Positions 55,237 through 64,000 of a stretch of 64,000 nucleotides of DNA are shown here, one piece after another. The DNA is from Piezodorus guildinii (lineage: Eukaryota; Arthropoda; Insecta; Hemiptera; Pentatomidae). Under the pieces are notes generated by a model that was not told the DNA's origin, did not search any database, and saw only the letters and a list, made by a program, of their open reading frames with translations. Location: contig CM041292.1 in NCBI GenBank assembly GCA_023052935.1, positions 80,734,169 through 80,798,168 on the forward strand. The letters run 5' to 3'. Each line of letters opens with the position of its first letter. Position 1 is the first letter of the stretch. The position numbers were made by a program, and so were the translations under genes.

Positions 55237-57940
55237 TTACAACAAGATGTCTTGTAGAAGCCTGGGTTTGAGCCTGCGAGATGAAGTTGGAACTCCTATG
55301 TTATAGGCCACTGCACCGCTAACTGCTGGTAGCTGGGAGTGGTATTTTCTAAAGCGGTTATTGATAAAATTTTCAATGTATTCAATATGTAGCTCGCGGT
55401 GTAGTTGATTATTTCTAATGAACCATGGGGCATCTACGGCTATTCTTAATATTTTGTTTTGGAATACTTGTAATTTTTTTCTCTTCGTTGAGGAAGCAGC
55501 TCCCCACACTTCACAACCATACATAAATAGTGGCCTTAATATAGTTTTATAAAGAAGAATTGTTGTTTCGGGTTTGAGATTTGATTTTCTATTGAGGATC
55601 GGGTACAGCATTGCCAGTCTTGCATAGGTCTGGGTAAGTTTGATGTTAATGTGGTGGTTCCAAGTGAGGCGGCGATCGAGGTGAACCCCAAGATATTTCA
55701 CTGCTTCGTCAGCAGGGATCCATGGTAGCTTATTACCGTTGAGGATTAGTTCAGGTGGATCGGATGGTCGTCTTAATGTAAATATTTTCGATTTACATTT
55801 TTGTATATTTAGACTTATCTTCCATTTGGTGAGATATTTTTCTAAGTCTGTGAGGTGGCTTTGGAGGGTATTACGGGCAATAGCTATATCTTCATGCTGA
55901 GAAAAAACTGCCGTATCATCAGCAAACATGGCAATCGAGGTATCCGTTGACTGAATGATGTCATGGAGGTAAAGGTTGAAGAGGATGGGAGAAAGAACAG
56001 AACCTTGCGGAGTACCGGCTTGGATGGGTCTGATAGAGGAGATGGAGTTGTTTATTCTCACTGTAAATGATCGACTGCTGAGGAATGAGAGGAGGATGTC
56101 GTAGAGGTATTTTGGAGTACCGATTTGTTTCAGTTTATACAACAGTCCGCTATGCCAAACTTTGTCAAATGCCTGTTCAAAATCGAGAAATGTAACTAGA
56201 GTATGTTTTTTCCTTTCATAACCATTAACTATAGATTCTGCAAGTCTAGATAGTTGGTGAGAAGTGGAGTGAGCAAGCTGAAAGCCGAATTGAAATTCCG
56301 GAATGATATTGTTAGACTGTAAGAAGGATGAAAGGCGACTATTTATAACTGACTCCAGTAATTTCCCCAATATAGGTAAAAGACTTATGGGCCTGTAGCT
56401 GTTAACTTGATTTGCTTTTTTGCCTGGCTTGTGAACAGCAATTAATACCGCTTTCTTCCAGGAATCAGGAAAATATCCGATGCGTAAGCAACTATTGAAT
56501 ATTGTAGTGATTAAGACAATAGCTTTTCTGGGTAATTTTTTAAGAGCAATAGATGGAATCAAGTCATGTCCTGGACTTTTCTTTGTTTTGAGTCTGAAAA
56601 TCAGTTCTTTTATTTCTCTAGGAGTCGTAAATTTCAGCGGAAGTTCAGCTGTGAGGAACTGTAACTGTAAAAACTCAGTGATGTACTTATAACTCTCTGG
56701 ATCTCTTCTTGTCGAACAATTTTCGCATTCAGTGTCGGAGAATGTTTTTTCAAAATAGTCAGCAAAGGCTTCGGCTTTTTCTTGGTCACCGGAGATAAAT
56801 GTGCTGTCTTCTATTAAGCTGGGGATGGTGTCTTGTTTCTTCAAAAGGCGCTTAGTTGCCTTCCAGAGAGATTGGTCTCGAGGGTCCAGATCTGCGACAT
56901 ATTGCTTGTATTTAGAAAGCGTTAGTTCGTCCAGTTCCTGTTTGACAACGCGTCTGAGATAATTCCATTTACGTTTGTCTATTGGATTTCTATTTCGCAT
57001 CCACCGTCTTCTTATAATATTTTTTTTTCCTTATTTTGGACAGAATGGAATTCGGTATGCTGTTTTTGAATAACTTTTTTTTGAAACGGAATGTATGAAT
57101 AGTTGATTCTATTACACAATTTGCTATTAATTTTGTCAGATGATCTATGGTTACATCAATTTCTTGACGGTTTGAAAGATTGTTCTTAAGAAAAACGTTG
57201 TGGAATATTAAGTTTTTGTACCTGTCCCAGTCAATTATTCCTCTAATAAGAGAATTTTTAGATGGTATTTCTTGAACATTGGTGGAAAAATAAATTAATA
57301 CGGGGATATGATCCGAATTTAGAGCAGATATTGTTTGGCATGATGTTGGTAAATTTATATTCTTAGATAAAACAATATCTAAAATATCAGGTATACAACC
57401 ATTTCTAAAAAATGTAGGTTCCGTAGGTGCTATAATTTGTATATTATGCTTAGAAGTGATGTCTAGCAATTTACTACCGTTTTGATTTGTTTTCCGACAC
57501 CCCCAGAAGATGTGTTTACTGTTCATATCGTCTATTAGTAGAGCATGTTCTCTACCAGGCAATAAGTTTAAAATTTCATCTTCTCGAAGTTTCTTGTTAG
57601 GTGGTTTGTAAGCAGCTGTGATAATAGTACTGGGTGATGAGTTTAATCGAATCGAGATGGCTTCGATATTAGCTAATTCGGGAAGAATAATTTCGGAAAG
57701 CTAATATTATTTTTTTATTATAAGTGCCACTCCTCCTGAAGGTGTTGAACTATTTCTGTCTTTCCTCAGAGTTTTATAGCCAGGTATATGAAATTTAATG
57801 TTTGTAGAAAGATGTGTTTCGGTTATGCAGGCTATATCAATAGAATAGGTTTCAAGAAAAATTCTAAATTCACTCTTTTGTGAAAAAATGCCGTAGGCAT
57901 TCCAATTTAAAATTTTTAATTTCTTTAATTCACAAGCCAT
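55237..57940 (-). pseudogene. Jockey-2 ORF2 endonuclease-RT, broken
   Basis: The endonuclease begins at 57940 (LNWNAYGI, CITETHL). The frame then hits TAA-TAT-TAG at about 57719-57711 and continues in the same frame with an AAYKPP block, IDDMNSKHIFWGC (D at the GADLNAKH position) and SDHIPVL. A one-base frameshift in an A9 run near 57018-57026 breaks it again. The 587-codon remainder (57000-55237) holds the complete RT: KKSPGHD, AVHKPGKKANQVNSYRPISL, FLDFEQAFDKVW, AGTPQGSVLSP, MFADDTAV, YLGVHLDRRLTWN. Family length is about 900 aa. The ATG at 57000 is internal and not a real start. Confidence 0.9.
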
Positions 57941-58067
57941 AAGAGATAATTAAAGAAAGTGGCTTTAAAGAAATAACGTAATATATGTAGGAAAATATAA
58001 ATACAATAGGAGTATAAATACAATAACAAGCTGGGAAGAATAGTATTAGCAGTGGATAGGCTAATGT

Positions 58068-59300
58068 TTACATTAAGGCCCATTTGTAAAGAAAGACGTA
58101 ACTAGTGGAGCTTAGCTGGGACATTATTTGTGATAGGTACGGTTTAATAGCGTCTATAATGATTTTAGTGATTGTCGTTAAAATGTTTTCACTGTTAACT
58201 TCGGGAGTCGGTTTTTGTTGTGGTTGTGGAGCTCGATCTGGTGATAAGACGGATGAATAAGTGACAGTTCCTGTAGCCCTTCTAGCTGGCTTTGTTGTAG
58301 TTACTTTATTATTTGTGCTACTATTAATTTCTTCAACAGGTGAGCTGATTTTATTTTTAATTAATTGATAATATGAGCATCCTTTATAATTAGCTGCATG
58401 CGCCTGTTTACAATTGACACAATACGGCTTATCTGTAAATTTTAGAGGGCATTTTGTAAAGTGGTGTTTTTCTTTACATTTTACGCATCTAGGTTCTAGA
58501 CGACAATAATTTTTTGTATGACCGTACCTTTGACAGTTGGTACACATAGCTATATCGTTGTTTTTGTTTTTAGGTTCTACGGTAATAAGGGCATGAAAAA
58601 TATTATCAAGTTTAAAAATATCTTTAGCTTTTTCGTTATTTACTAAAGTGACGGAACAAAGTGGGGTGGGTATTTTATCCTTATTTAGGATTCTAGAAAC
58701 GTGTAAAACATCAAAATGTTTTGCGATTAATTCAGCCTTCAATTCGTCATCTTTAATAGAATAGGGCACCTTTCTTATAACAACATTTAAATTTTTATTT
58801 GTTTCGATAGAGAAAGTGTGGTATTGAATTTTTTCTTCATCGTAATATTTTGTCATTGTTTTAAAATCTTCCGCTGTAGTAAGCATAATTTTAGTATTGT
58901 TGCCGGATAGTGTTGTAGTAAACGGACTTAAGCAAAGTGCATTAAGATCATTTAAAAGAAGTTTGTGGTTGTTGGCATTATGCAAAAATATCGGGGGAAT
59001 TCTGATTGTTTTTCGTGGGATATCACTATTTTCGCCATCTTGGACACTTTTTTGGCTAACTGCAGTGGGATTATGAGACGATAATTCCTGTTCGCTTAGT
59101 AACTGAAATCGATTACTCACTTTTAGTGGTGAAATTTCTTGATAATATTTTCCCATCTTTTTAACTGGAGAAAGGTTAGGTGGAGTCCCTTCGTAATTAC
59201 GTTTTTTAGATGTCAATTCTTCTTTAACTTGTTCATCGAGTTCGGGAGAACTTTGTTGAGAACAGAGTGGCGTTACTCCTGCCTCATCGCCCTTTGTCAT
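58068..59300 (-). CDS. Jockey-2 ORF1: gag-like zinc-knuckle protein
   Basis: 410 aa, open throughout. Acidic/Ser-rich N-terminus, pre-C2HC-like middle (about 100-250), then three knuckles: CTNCQRYGHTKNYC, CVKCKEKHHFTKC and CVNCKQAHAANYKGC. The order and spacing are as in Jockey-1 ORF1. It is separated from ORF2 by about 125 bp, unlike the abutting arrangement of Jockey-1. It may still encode protein although the partner ORF2 is dead. Confidence 0.88.
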   Translation of the reverse strand: MTKGDEAGVTPLCSQQSSPELDEQVKEELTSKKRNYEGTPPNLSPVKKMGKYYQEISPLKVSNRFQLLSEQELSSHNPTAVSQKSVQDGENSDIPRKTIRIPPIFLHNANNHKLLLNDLNALCLSPFTTTLSGNNTKIMLTTAEDFKTMTKYYDEEKIQYHTFSIETNKNLNVVIRKVPYSIKDDELKAELIAKHFDVLHVSRILNKDKIPTPLCSVTLVNNEKAKDIFKLDNIFHALITVEPKNKNNDIAMCTNCQRYGHTKNYCRLEPRCVKCKEKHHFTKCPLKFTDKPYCVNCKQAHAANYKGCSYYQLIKNKISSPVEEINSSTNNKVTTTKPARRATGTVTYSSVLSPDRAPQPQQKPTPEVNSENILTTITKIIIDAIKPYLSQIMSQLSSTSYVFLYKWALM

Positions 59301-59467
59301 TAATTAATGCGGTAAATTAACTCATTAAGTAAATGACAATTAAAATTATAGAAATAAGAGAAAAATAAAAAAAAATTAAAAATAGAAAACTATGAACATA
59401 AAAATCTGGGTTAAAGTCCACTGCACTACTAGGAAGAACCGCACTCTATAAAAGCTAGAGGCCAACT

Positions 59468-59478
59468 ATGTTTCTATT
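59468..59478. repeat. TSD, right copy (Jockey-2)
   Basis: Exact partner of 54888-54898. Confidence 0.88.
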
Positions 59479-59594
59479 AAAATTCAATTTAATTAATTCT
59501 TTGACGATTTATTTTTATTTTTAAATGTATTTAAAAATTCTTAAATTCATTATATAAACGGTGGTAAGTAAAAGTCGTGTGTCGCCCGCACCAG
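59479..59594 (-). repeat. Rep-C full copy 3, part 2
   Basis: Continues the interrupted repeat (AAAATTCAATTTAATTAATT…) and ends GGTGGTAAGTAAAAGTCGTG and GTCGCCCGCACCAG, the reverse complement of the family left end. Confidence 0.85.
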
Positions 59595-59797
59595 AATTCT
59601 TAATATAAAATCGATTATCTATGTTATATTTTGTTTTTACAATAAAATACTATTTCATCATAAGAGACGCGTCAGACCGCTTTCGGCTGTAAAGTTTTAA
59701 GTTTTCTAAGGGTCTTTAGTTAGTTATGTAAAACTAGCGACCTGCCCTTGCTTTGTACGGGTGTAATTTAAATGTGGCTTCATATATGTTTAAAAAA
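59595..59797. other. Short non-coding spacer
   Basis: Contains CTAGCGACCTGCCCTTGC and ACGGGTGTAATTTAAATGTG before the next Rep-C. A related inverted fragment (AATTTACACCCGAGCGAAGC) precedes the 49.5 kb copy, so the true Rep-C end may lie further out. Confidence 0.4.
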
Positions 59798-60126
59798 TCT
59801 GGTACGGGCAACACAAGACTTGAACTTACCTCGGTTTTTAAAATCGATTAAAGAAATTCCAAATAAAGTTCGAGATAAAAACAAGTGAAAACATTAAAGA
59901 ATTAATTAAATTGAATTAATATAGAAACACGTGTTTTATTAAAAACTCTATTATATTATTATCTAAAATAATCACTTAGTTTTATCGGCTTTTTATCACT
60001 CTTTATTTAATTTTACAAGCTTGTGTATAAGAAAATATATTTTCTAAATTCTTTCTTTTTCAAACGGTATATTATACGTCTATATATACCGTTCTATATT
60101 ACTGTTCTTATGTTTAAAAACAAAAT
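59798..60126 (+). repeat. Rep-C copy 4, left part (split by Gypsy element)
   Basis: Left end ATCTGGTACGGGCAACACAA followed by CTTACCTCGG, colinear with the first about 330 bp of the 49.5 kb copy up to TGTTCTTATGTTTAAAA. The expected continuation (…ATTGCATT…) is replaced by the LTR. The rest should lie beyond position 64000. Confidence 0.8.
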
Positions 60127-60630
60127 TGGCGCGCTGTGCTTCATTGACAAGCCGATTAGTTTGGATTTATAATGGTCCTAATAAAAAGTGAACTAAGGAA
60201 ATCAGATGTTTATTTCATAACGTCTATGCATTATTATATTTAATCATCGGCAGAAATCGGTCAAACAATCAAAAGCGCTTCTGTTGCTTGTTATGTTAAA
60301 CTGTTCTTATTTTACTAATTTATATTTCAAATAAACTGTTTTATAAATACATATGAAAAGTTGAATTGTTTTCATGGGAGACCCGTCGAGTTCACCTGTT
60401 TTCATGAAACGTTTAATAAGTAGAAATAGTTAATAACAATGTTAATTTATTGATTTACAACAACTTTTGTAATGTCTTTAACCATAGTTAAAACAGAAAA
60501 AGATGCTTCAATCCAAATCTTTATTTTTAATCACAAAAACATATCTAACTCACATTTTACCTAACCTGTAATCAAATCATTAAAACCTCTGTTCTCCCTC
60601 GATACATTATAATCGATAACGTATACTACA
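60127..60630 (-). mobile_element. 3' LTR of Gypsy element
   Basis: About 504 bp. Minus-strand start TGTAGTATACG lies immediately after the polypurine tract; minus-strand end …GCACAGCGCGCCA. The inner boundary is fixed by the tract. The outer boundary is inferred from where Rep-C colinearity stops and from the TG/CA rule. An AATAAA-like signal (AAAATAAAGATTTGG) lies inside. The partner 5' LTR is outside the window. Confidence 0.75.
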
Positions 60631-60643
60631 TTCTCCCCCCTCT
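60631..60643 (-). promoter_or_regulatory. Polypurine tract
   Basis: The minus strand AGAGGGGGGAGAA abuts TGTAG of the 3' LTR. It primes plus-strand DNA synthesis. Confidence 0.88.
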
Positions 60644-60794
60644 AATTTAGAAAATATGGAATAATTACAATTGAACAAAAATATTACAAAATCGTAAAAT
60701 GAAAAAATGACAAAATATAAATATGAAAAAAAAAATTACAAAATTGACATATAAAAAGAAAGTAAAATCAAAAATGCATAACGCTAAAATTAAT
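60644..60794 (-). other. Gypsy 3' non-coding stretch
   Basis: An AT-rich interval between the pol stop and the polypurine tract; no env-like ORF. Confidence 0.7.
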
Positions 60795-63700
60795 TCACAT
60801 TTCTTCGATCAGCCTTGCAGTCGGTTTTCTGATCCGTTGTGGGCGAGGTGACTCAATGTCTTGATTGCTTGGGGTCTCCTCAGTTGGCTCCACCTTGCCA
60901 TCATCAGTGTCCTGAGTAGGTTCCTCAAAAGTTGAAGATGTCGGCAGACACTCTTGTGAAGTAGATGTCCCATGAATCTGGTCCACATGCCTAGTCCAAT
61001 GTCTATTTAAAGATGGGACGAAAACTCGACGCCTTCGAGGTCCCAAGCACCTAACCACTGATGCTGGAACCCATTTTTCCTCTGACTTCCTATAATTTCG
61101 GACATATACTGAGCTTCCCTTCTGATAAGAATCAGCAACTGTAGGTGACCCACGATACGCATTTACTTGTTTTTCCTGAGCCATCATTTGCAACTTAGTA
61201 GACGTAGCAGGAGGTCGTAGGAGGTCAAGTCTGGTCCTTAGCTGACGACCAATCAACGCCTGAGCGGGGGAAACTCCAGTTGTAATATGTGGCGTGTTAC
61301 GATAATCTAATAAAAATCTATTTAAACTCAAATCCAAATCTGAAGTCGAAGAATCTACAAGAGCTGCCTTCAAACTGCGTTTAATAGAGCGTACAGCATT
61401 CTCTGCTGCCCCATTAGTCTTTGGTGAATATGGGGCTCCATGTTTGAGGTCAACACCATTGTGCTGAAGAAAATTAGTAAACGTTTCACTGTCGAACGCA
61501 GAATAATTATCAGCAACAATGGTTTCGGGCAACCCAAAACGGGCAAATACCTGTCTCAAGAGCTTCATTGTGGTTTCTGTGGTCATGGAATGTGTGGAAA
61601 AAGCTTCGATCCACTTTGTGTGACCATCAATGATGACAAAGAAATATCGTCCCTGCAATGGCCCTAGATAATCTATATGAAGTCGCTGCCAAGGATTAGC
61701 TGGCCATTCCCATGGTACTAGAGTTGCCTTTGGGGAGTTGTCCTTTGTAGCGTTGCAGGCATGACAAAATCGCACAGTCTCTTCGACATCCTTATCCAAA
61801 TTTGGCCACCACACATACGATCTAGCAAGGAATTTTACTTTTACCATCCCCATATGAGACGCGTGAAGCTCCTTCAGAACCTGTTGTCGCAACGTAGTGG
61901 GCACAACAACTCGATACCCCCATAAAAGTATATCTTTTTCTACAAACAACTCGTCCTTTTTCCGGAAATATTGCTCAAATTTAGGTTCAACTTTGTCAGG
62001 CCATCCGAACTTTAAAAAGGTGATAATCTTCATAAGGATGCTATCCTTCTTGGTTGCAGCCAAAATTGTCTTGTAGTTCAATGGAAGGTCGCTACAAGCG
62101 TCGAAAATGTAGTTGATACATAGGTCAGGCTCATTTGATTTTGGACAGTCAGGAAGTGGTGCTCTAGAAAACCAATCGGCGATATTTTTTTCAGAATTTA
62201 CCCATTCTACATCATACACGTAATTAGATAGAACTAGTGCCCATCGCTGCAACCTATTTGCTGCGCAGGTTGGAATACCATGCTTTGGTCCAAAAATCGA
62301 TAGTAGAGGCCTATTATCATTCACCAAAATGAACTTCCGTCCGTATAAGTAACTATGGAATTTACTAATTCCAAACATCAAGGCTGCCCCCTCCTTATGT
62401 AGCTGAGAGTAAGACTTCTCGGCTTGAGACAACGTACGACTGGCAAATGCTAGTGGACGAACCAATCCATCTCCATATCGCTGGTATATTACTGCACCCA
62501 ATCCAAAGTCAGAGCCATCCACCGCTAATCGAATTGGGTAGTCTGGATTATAATGAGCAAGATTTCGGTGTTCTTGAATTAGCCTCTTGATTTTATCAAA
62601 AGCTTGAGCACATTGAACGCTCCAATTCCAAGGGTTCCCCTTTCTCAGCAAACAGTAAAGTGGTGATAAAATTGATGCGATATCCGGTAGAAACTTTGAC
62701 AGAAAGTTTACTACCCCCAAAAAGCGCTGGAGTTCCTTAACATCATTCGGTATTGGGGCTTCTAAAATCGCTCGAACTTTATCATCGGTTGTGGGTAACC
62801 CCTGAGCATCAATTCTGAAACCAAGATACTCGATTGAGGTTTTTCCAATCTCACATTTCTTGATAGACACCGTGAGTCCTGCTTCTCGAAGTTTTTCTAG
62901 TACTTTGAAAACTCTAGTTCGCAACTCTTCAACATTGCGGGCTCCTATCAATACATCATCAATCATGACTGAAGTGCCTTCCAATCCTGAAAGCAAAGCA
63001 TCCATTGCTTTCTGGAATTTACTCGGAGCTGAAGCGATGCCAAAAAGCAAACGAGTATAACGAAATAAACCCTTCTGAGCTGTTATTGTAAGAACGTCGC
63101 GTGACTCTTCGTCGACTTCATACTGTTGATAAGCATGTGAGAGATCCAGTTTTGCGAAAATCGAGCAACCTTGTACCCTTTGAAAAAGATCTTCTCCTCG
63201 TGGAAGTGGGTGTTGATCGATAAGAAGGCGGGGGTTCACTGTCAATTTATAATCCCCACATATACGGATCGAACCATCCTTCTTTAATACTGGGACGATT
63301 GGTGATCCCCATGGACTGTAATCGATTGATTCCAGAATTCCCTCATGAACCAAACGGTCGATCTCTGCATTAACACCAGCTTGCATGGCAAAAGGAACCG
63401 GTCTTGCTTTAATGAACCTGGGTTTCGCATTAGGTATCAAATCCAATTTAACTTTTCCTTTATTGAACCTTCCTAGTCGATCCGTAAAAACTTCGGGAAA
63501 TCTCTGTACCACTTCCTCTAACAACATGGTTGGCAAATCACTATTGAACAGCAGTGGTTGAGCTGTACTGTTACTATTAGGACCAACAATTTTGAACCCA
63601 AGATGCTCAAACCACGATCTCCCTAGTAGTGGAGGCCCAGTCGAGTTTACCACATAAAACGTCATATCCTGATATTCTTGATTCATATATTCAACGGAAA

Positions 63701-63959
63701 CGTTTACTGCTCCCAGTGGTCGAGATCTTTCATTGAAATATGACACGAAAGTCTTTTCAGTAGACAACAATGGCAAATGTGTGCAGTTTTCTTTATACAC
63801 AGATAGTGGTACAATAGTACTCAGACATCCTGTGTCTATCTGAAAAGATATTTCAGTATTTCGATTCAACTTAAGGTTAACATGATAACCTAATTCCTTA
63901 TCTCCAGTAGCCTCAATACGATATAAAAACTCTACTTGTTCACTGAGATCTTCTGACAC
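60795..63959 (-). CDS. Gypsy pol polyprotein (PR-RT-RH-IN)
   Basis: 1,054 codons, open without stops. Protease: IDTGCLSTIV (DTG at 42-44). RT about 180-385: LDLSHAYQQYEV (271-282), LLFGIASAPSKFQ and a catalytic VMIDDVL (IDD 333-335), where Met replaces the usual Tyr. RNase H about 475-600: AVDGSDFGLGAV, KEGAALMF, NDNRPLL. Integrase: HX2H (699/702) and CX2C (732/735) zinc domain; catalytic D763, D817 (ADNY instead of the usual DNG) and E853 (GAAENAV). The C-terminus has a GPRRRRVF-type module and no chromodomain. The ATG at 63959 may not be the true start, because gag-pol fusion upstream is possible. The altered motifs could mean a divergent lineage or early decay. Confidence 0.93.
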   Translation of the reverse strand: MSEDLSEQVEFLYRIEATGDKELGYHVNLKLNRNTEISFQIDTGCLSTIVPLSVYKENCTHLPLLSTEKTFVSYFNERSRPLGAVNVSVEYMNQEYQDMTFYVVNSTGPPLLGRSWFEHLGFKIVGPNSNSTAQPLLFNSDLPTMLLEEVVQRFPEVFTDRLGRFNKGKVKLDLIPNAKPRFIKARPVPFAMQAGVNAEIDRLVHEGILESIDYSPWGSPIVPVLKKDGSIRICGDYKLTVNPRLLIDQHPLPRGEDLFQRVQGCSIFAKLDLSHAYQQYEVDEESRDVLTITAQKGLFRYTRLLFGIASAPSKFQKAMDALLSGLEGTSVMIDDVLIGARNVEELRTRVFKVLEKLREAGLTVSIKKCEIGKTSIEYLGFRIDAQGLPTTDDKVRAILEAPIPNDVKELQRFLGVVNFLSKFLPDIASILSPLYCLLRKGNPWNWSVQCAQAFDKIKRLIQEHRNLAHYNPDYPIRLAVDGSDFGLGAVIYQRYGDGLVRPLAFASRTLSQAEKSYSQLHKEGAALMFGISKFHSYLYGRKFILVNDNRPLLSIFGPKHGIPTCAANRLQRWALVLSNYVYDVEWVNSEKNIADWFSRAPLPDCPKSNEPDLCINYIFDACSDLPLNYKTILAATKKDSILMKIITFLKFGWPDKVEPKFEQYFRKKDELFVEKDILLWGYRVVVPTTLRQQVLKELHASHMGMVKVKFLARSYVWWPNLDKDVEETVRFCHACNATKDNSPKATLVPWEWPANPWQRLHIDYLGPLQGRYFFVIIDGHTKWIEAFSTHSMTTETTMKLLRQVFARFGLPETIVADNYSAFDSETFTNFLQHNGVDLKHGAPYSPKTNGAAENAVRSIKRSLKAALVDSSTSDLDLSLNRFLLDYRNTPHITTGVSPAQALIGRQLRTRLDLLRPPATSTKLQMMAQEKQVNAYRGSPTVADSYQKGSSVYVRNYRKSEEKWVPASVVRCLGPRRRRVFVPSLNRHWTRHVDQIHGTSTSQECLPTSSTFEEPTQDTDDGKVEPTEETPSNQDIESPRPQRIRKPTARLIEEM

Positions 63960-64000
63960 AAAATGCGTTTTTTCCTTACTTGATTTATACCTATCATTAA

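Larger units (their letters stand above)
54899..59467 (-). mobile_element. Full-length but decayed Jockey LINE (Jockey-2)
   Basis: 4,569 bp between exact 11-bp TSDs. On the minus strand it has a 5' UTR of about 167 bp (AGTTGGCCTCTAGC…), ORF1, ORF2, a 3' UTR of about 325 bp and a short A tail of about 10 (T tract 54899-54908). ORF2 has two stops and a homopolymer frameshift, so it is not autonomous. It sits inside a Rep-C copy. It is clearly a different subfamily from Jockey-1. Confidence 0.92.
60127..64000 (-). mobile_element. Ty3/Gypsy LTR retrotransposon, right part cut by window edge
   Basis: Minus-strand order inside the window: pol (protease-RT-RNase H-integrase), a 3' non-coding stretch of about 150 bp, polypurine tract, 3' LTR. 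Gag, primer-binding site and 5' LTR would lie beyond 64000. It is inserted into a Rep-C copy. No envelope gene is seen. Confidence 0.9.

Overview
This window is AT-rich animal DNA (about 70% A+T by eye). Long AT, A/T and CA microsatellites are common, and no complete host gene is recognisable. What can be identified is almost entirely transposable elements. The mix (two Jockey-clade elements, an LOA/I-type LINE with RNase H, RTE-type LINE pieces, deleted mariner copies, a Ty3/Gypsy element and tRNA-derived SINEs) points to an arthropod. The Jockey clade is mainly an arthropod lineage; the species cannot be named from the sequence.

Layout. 1-5.4 kb: AT-rich DNA with LINE 3' ends and a dispersed repeat (Rep-D). 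5.46-7.50 kb: a 5'-truncated LOA-like LINE with a clear target-site duplication (TSD) and two single-base frameshifts. 9-10 kb: two SINE-A copies. 11.27-about 15.95 kb, minus strand: a Jockey element with both ORFs open and a 51-base poly(A) tail, probably a young insertion. 16.4-17.0 kb: broken RTE-type reverse transcriptase. 17-34 kb: mostly AT-rich, with a degenerate tandem array, a deleted mariner, two hairpins, pieces of a roughly 0.83 kb terminal-inverted-repeat family (Rep-C) and an RTE-type 3' end. 34-45.9 kb: LINE scraps, Rep-C, SINE-A and SINE-B copies with TSDs, and a second deleted mariner. 48.9-54 kb: a SINE carrying a small poly(A)-tailed retroinsertion, a full Rep-C, and a composite inverted repeat. 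54.1-59.6 kb: a Rep-C copy split by a decayed but structurally full-length Jockey. 59.8-64 kb: another Rep-C copy split by a minus-strand Gypsy element (3' LTR, polypurine tract and pol), which runs off the right edge.

The elements fit together as a nested insertion history. Rep-C is older and serves as the landing site for a Jockey and a Gypsy element. A SINE-A copy received a later retroinsertion. The autonomous LINEs are the plausible source of machinery for the SINEs, but no shared LINE/SINE tail was demonstrated. The most unusual signals are short hammerhead-ribozyme-like cores at seven places, two mariner copies sharing one internal deletion junction, and Jockey ORF1 and ORF2 separated only by an in-frame TAA directly followed by ATG.
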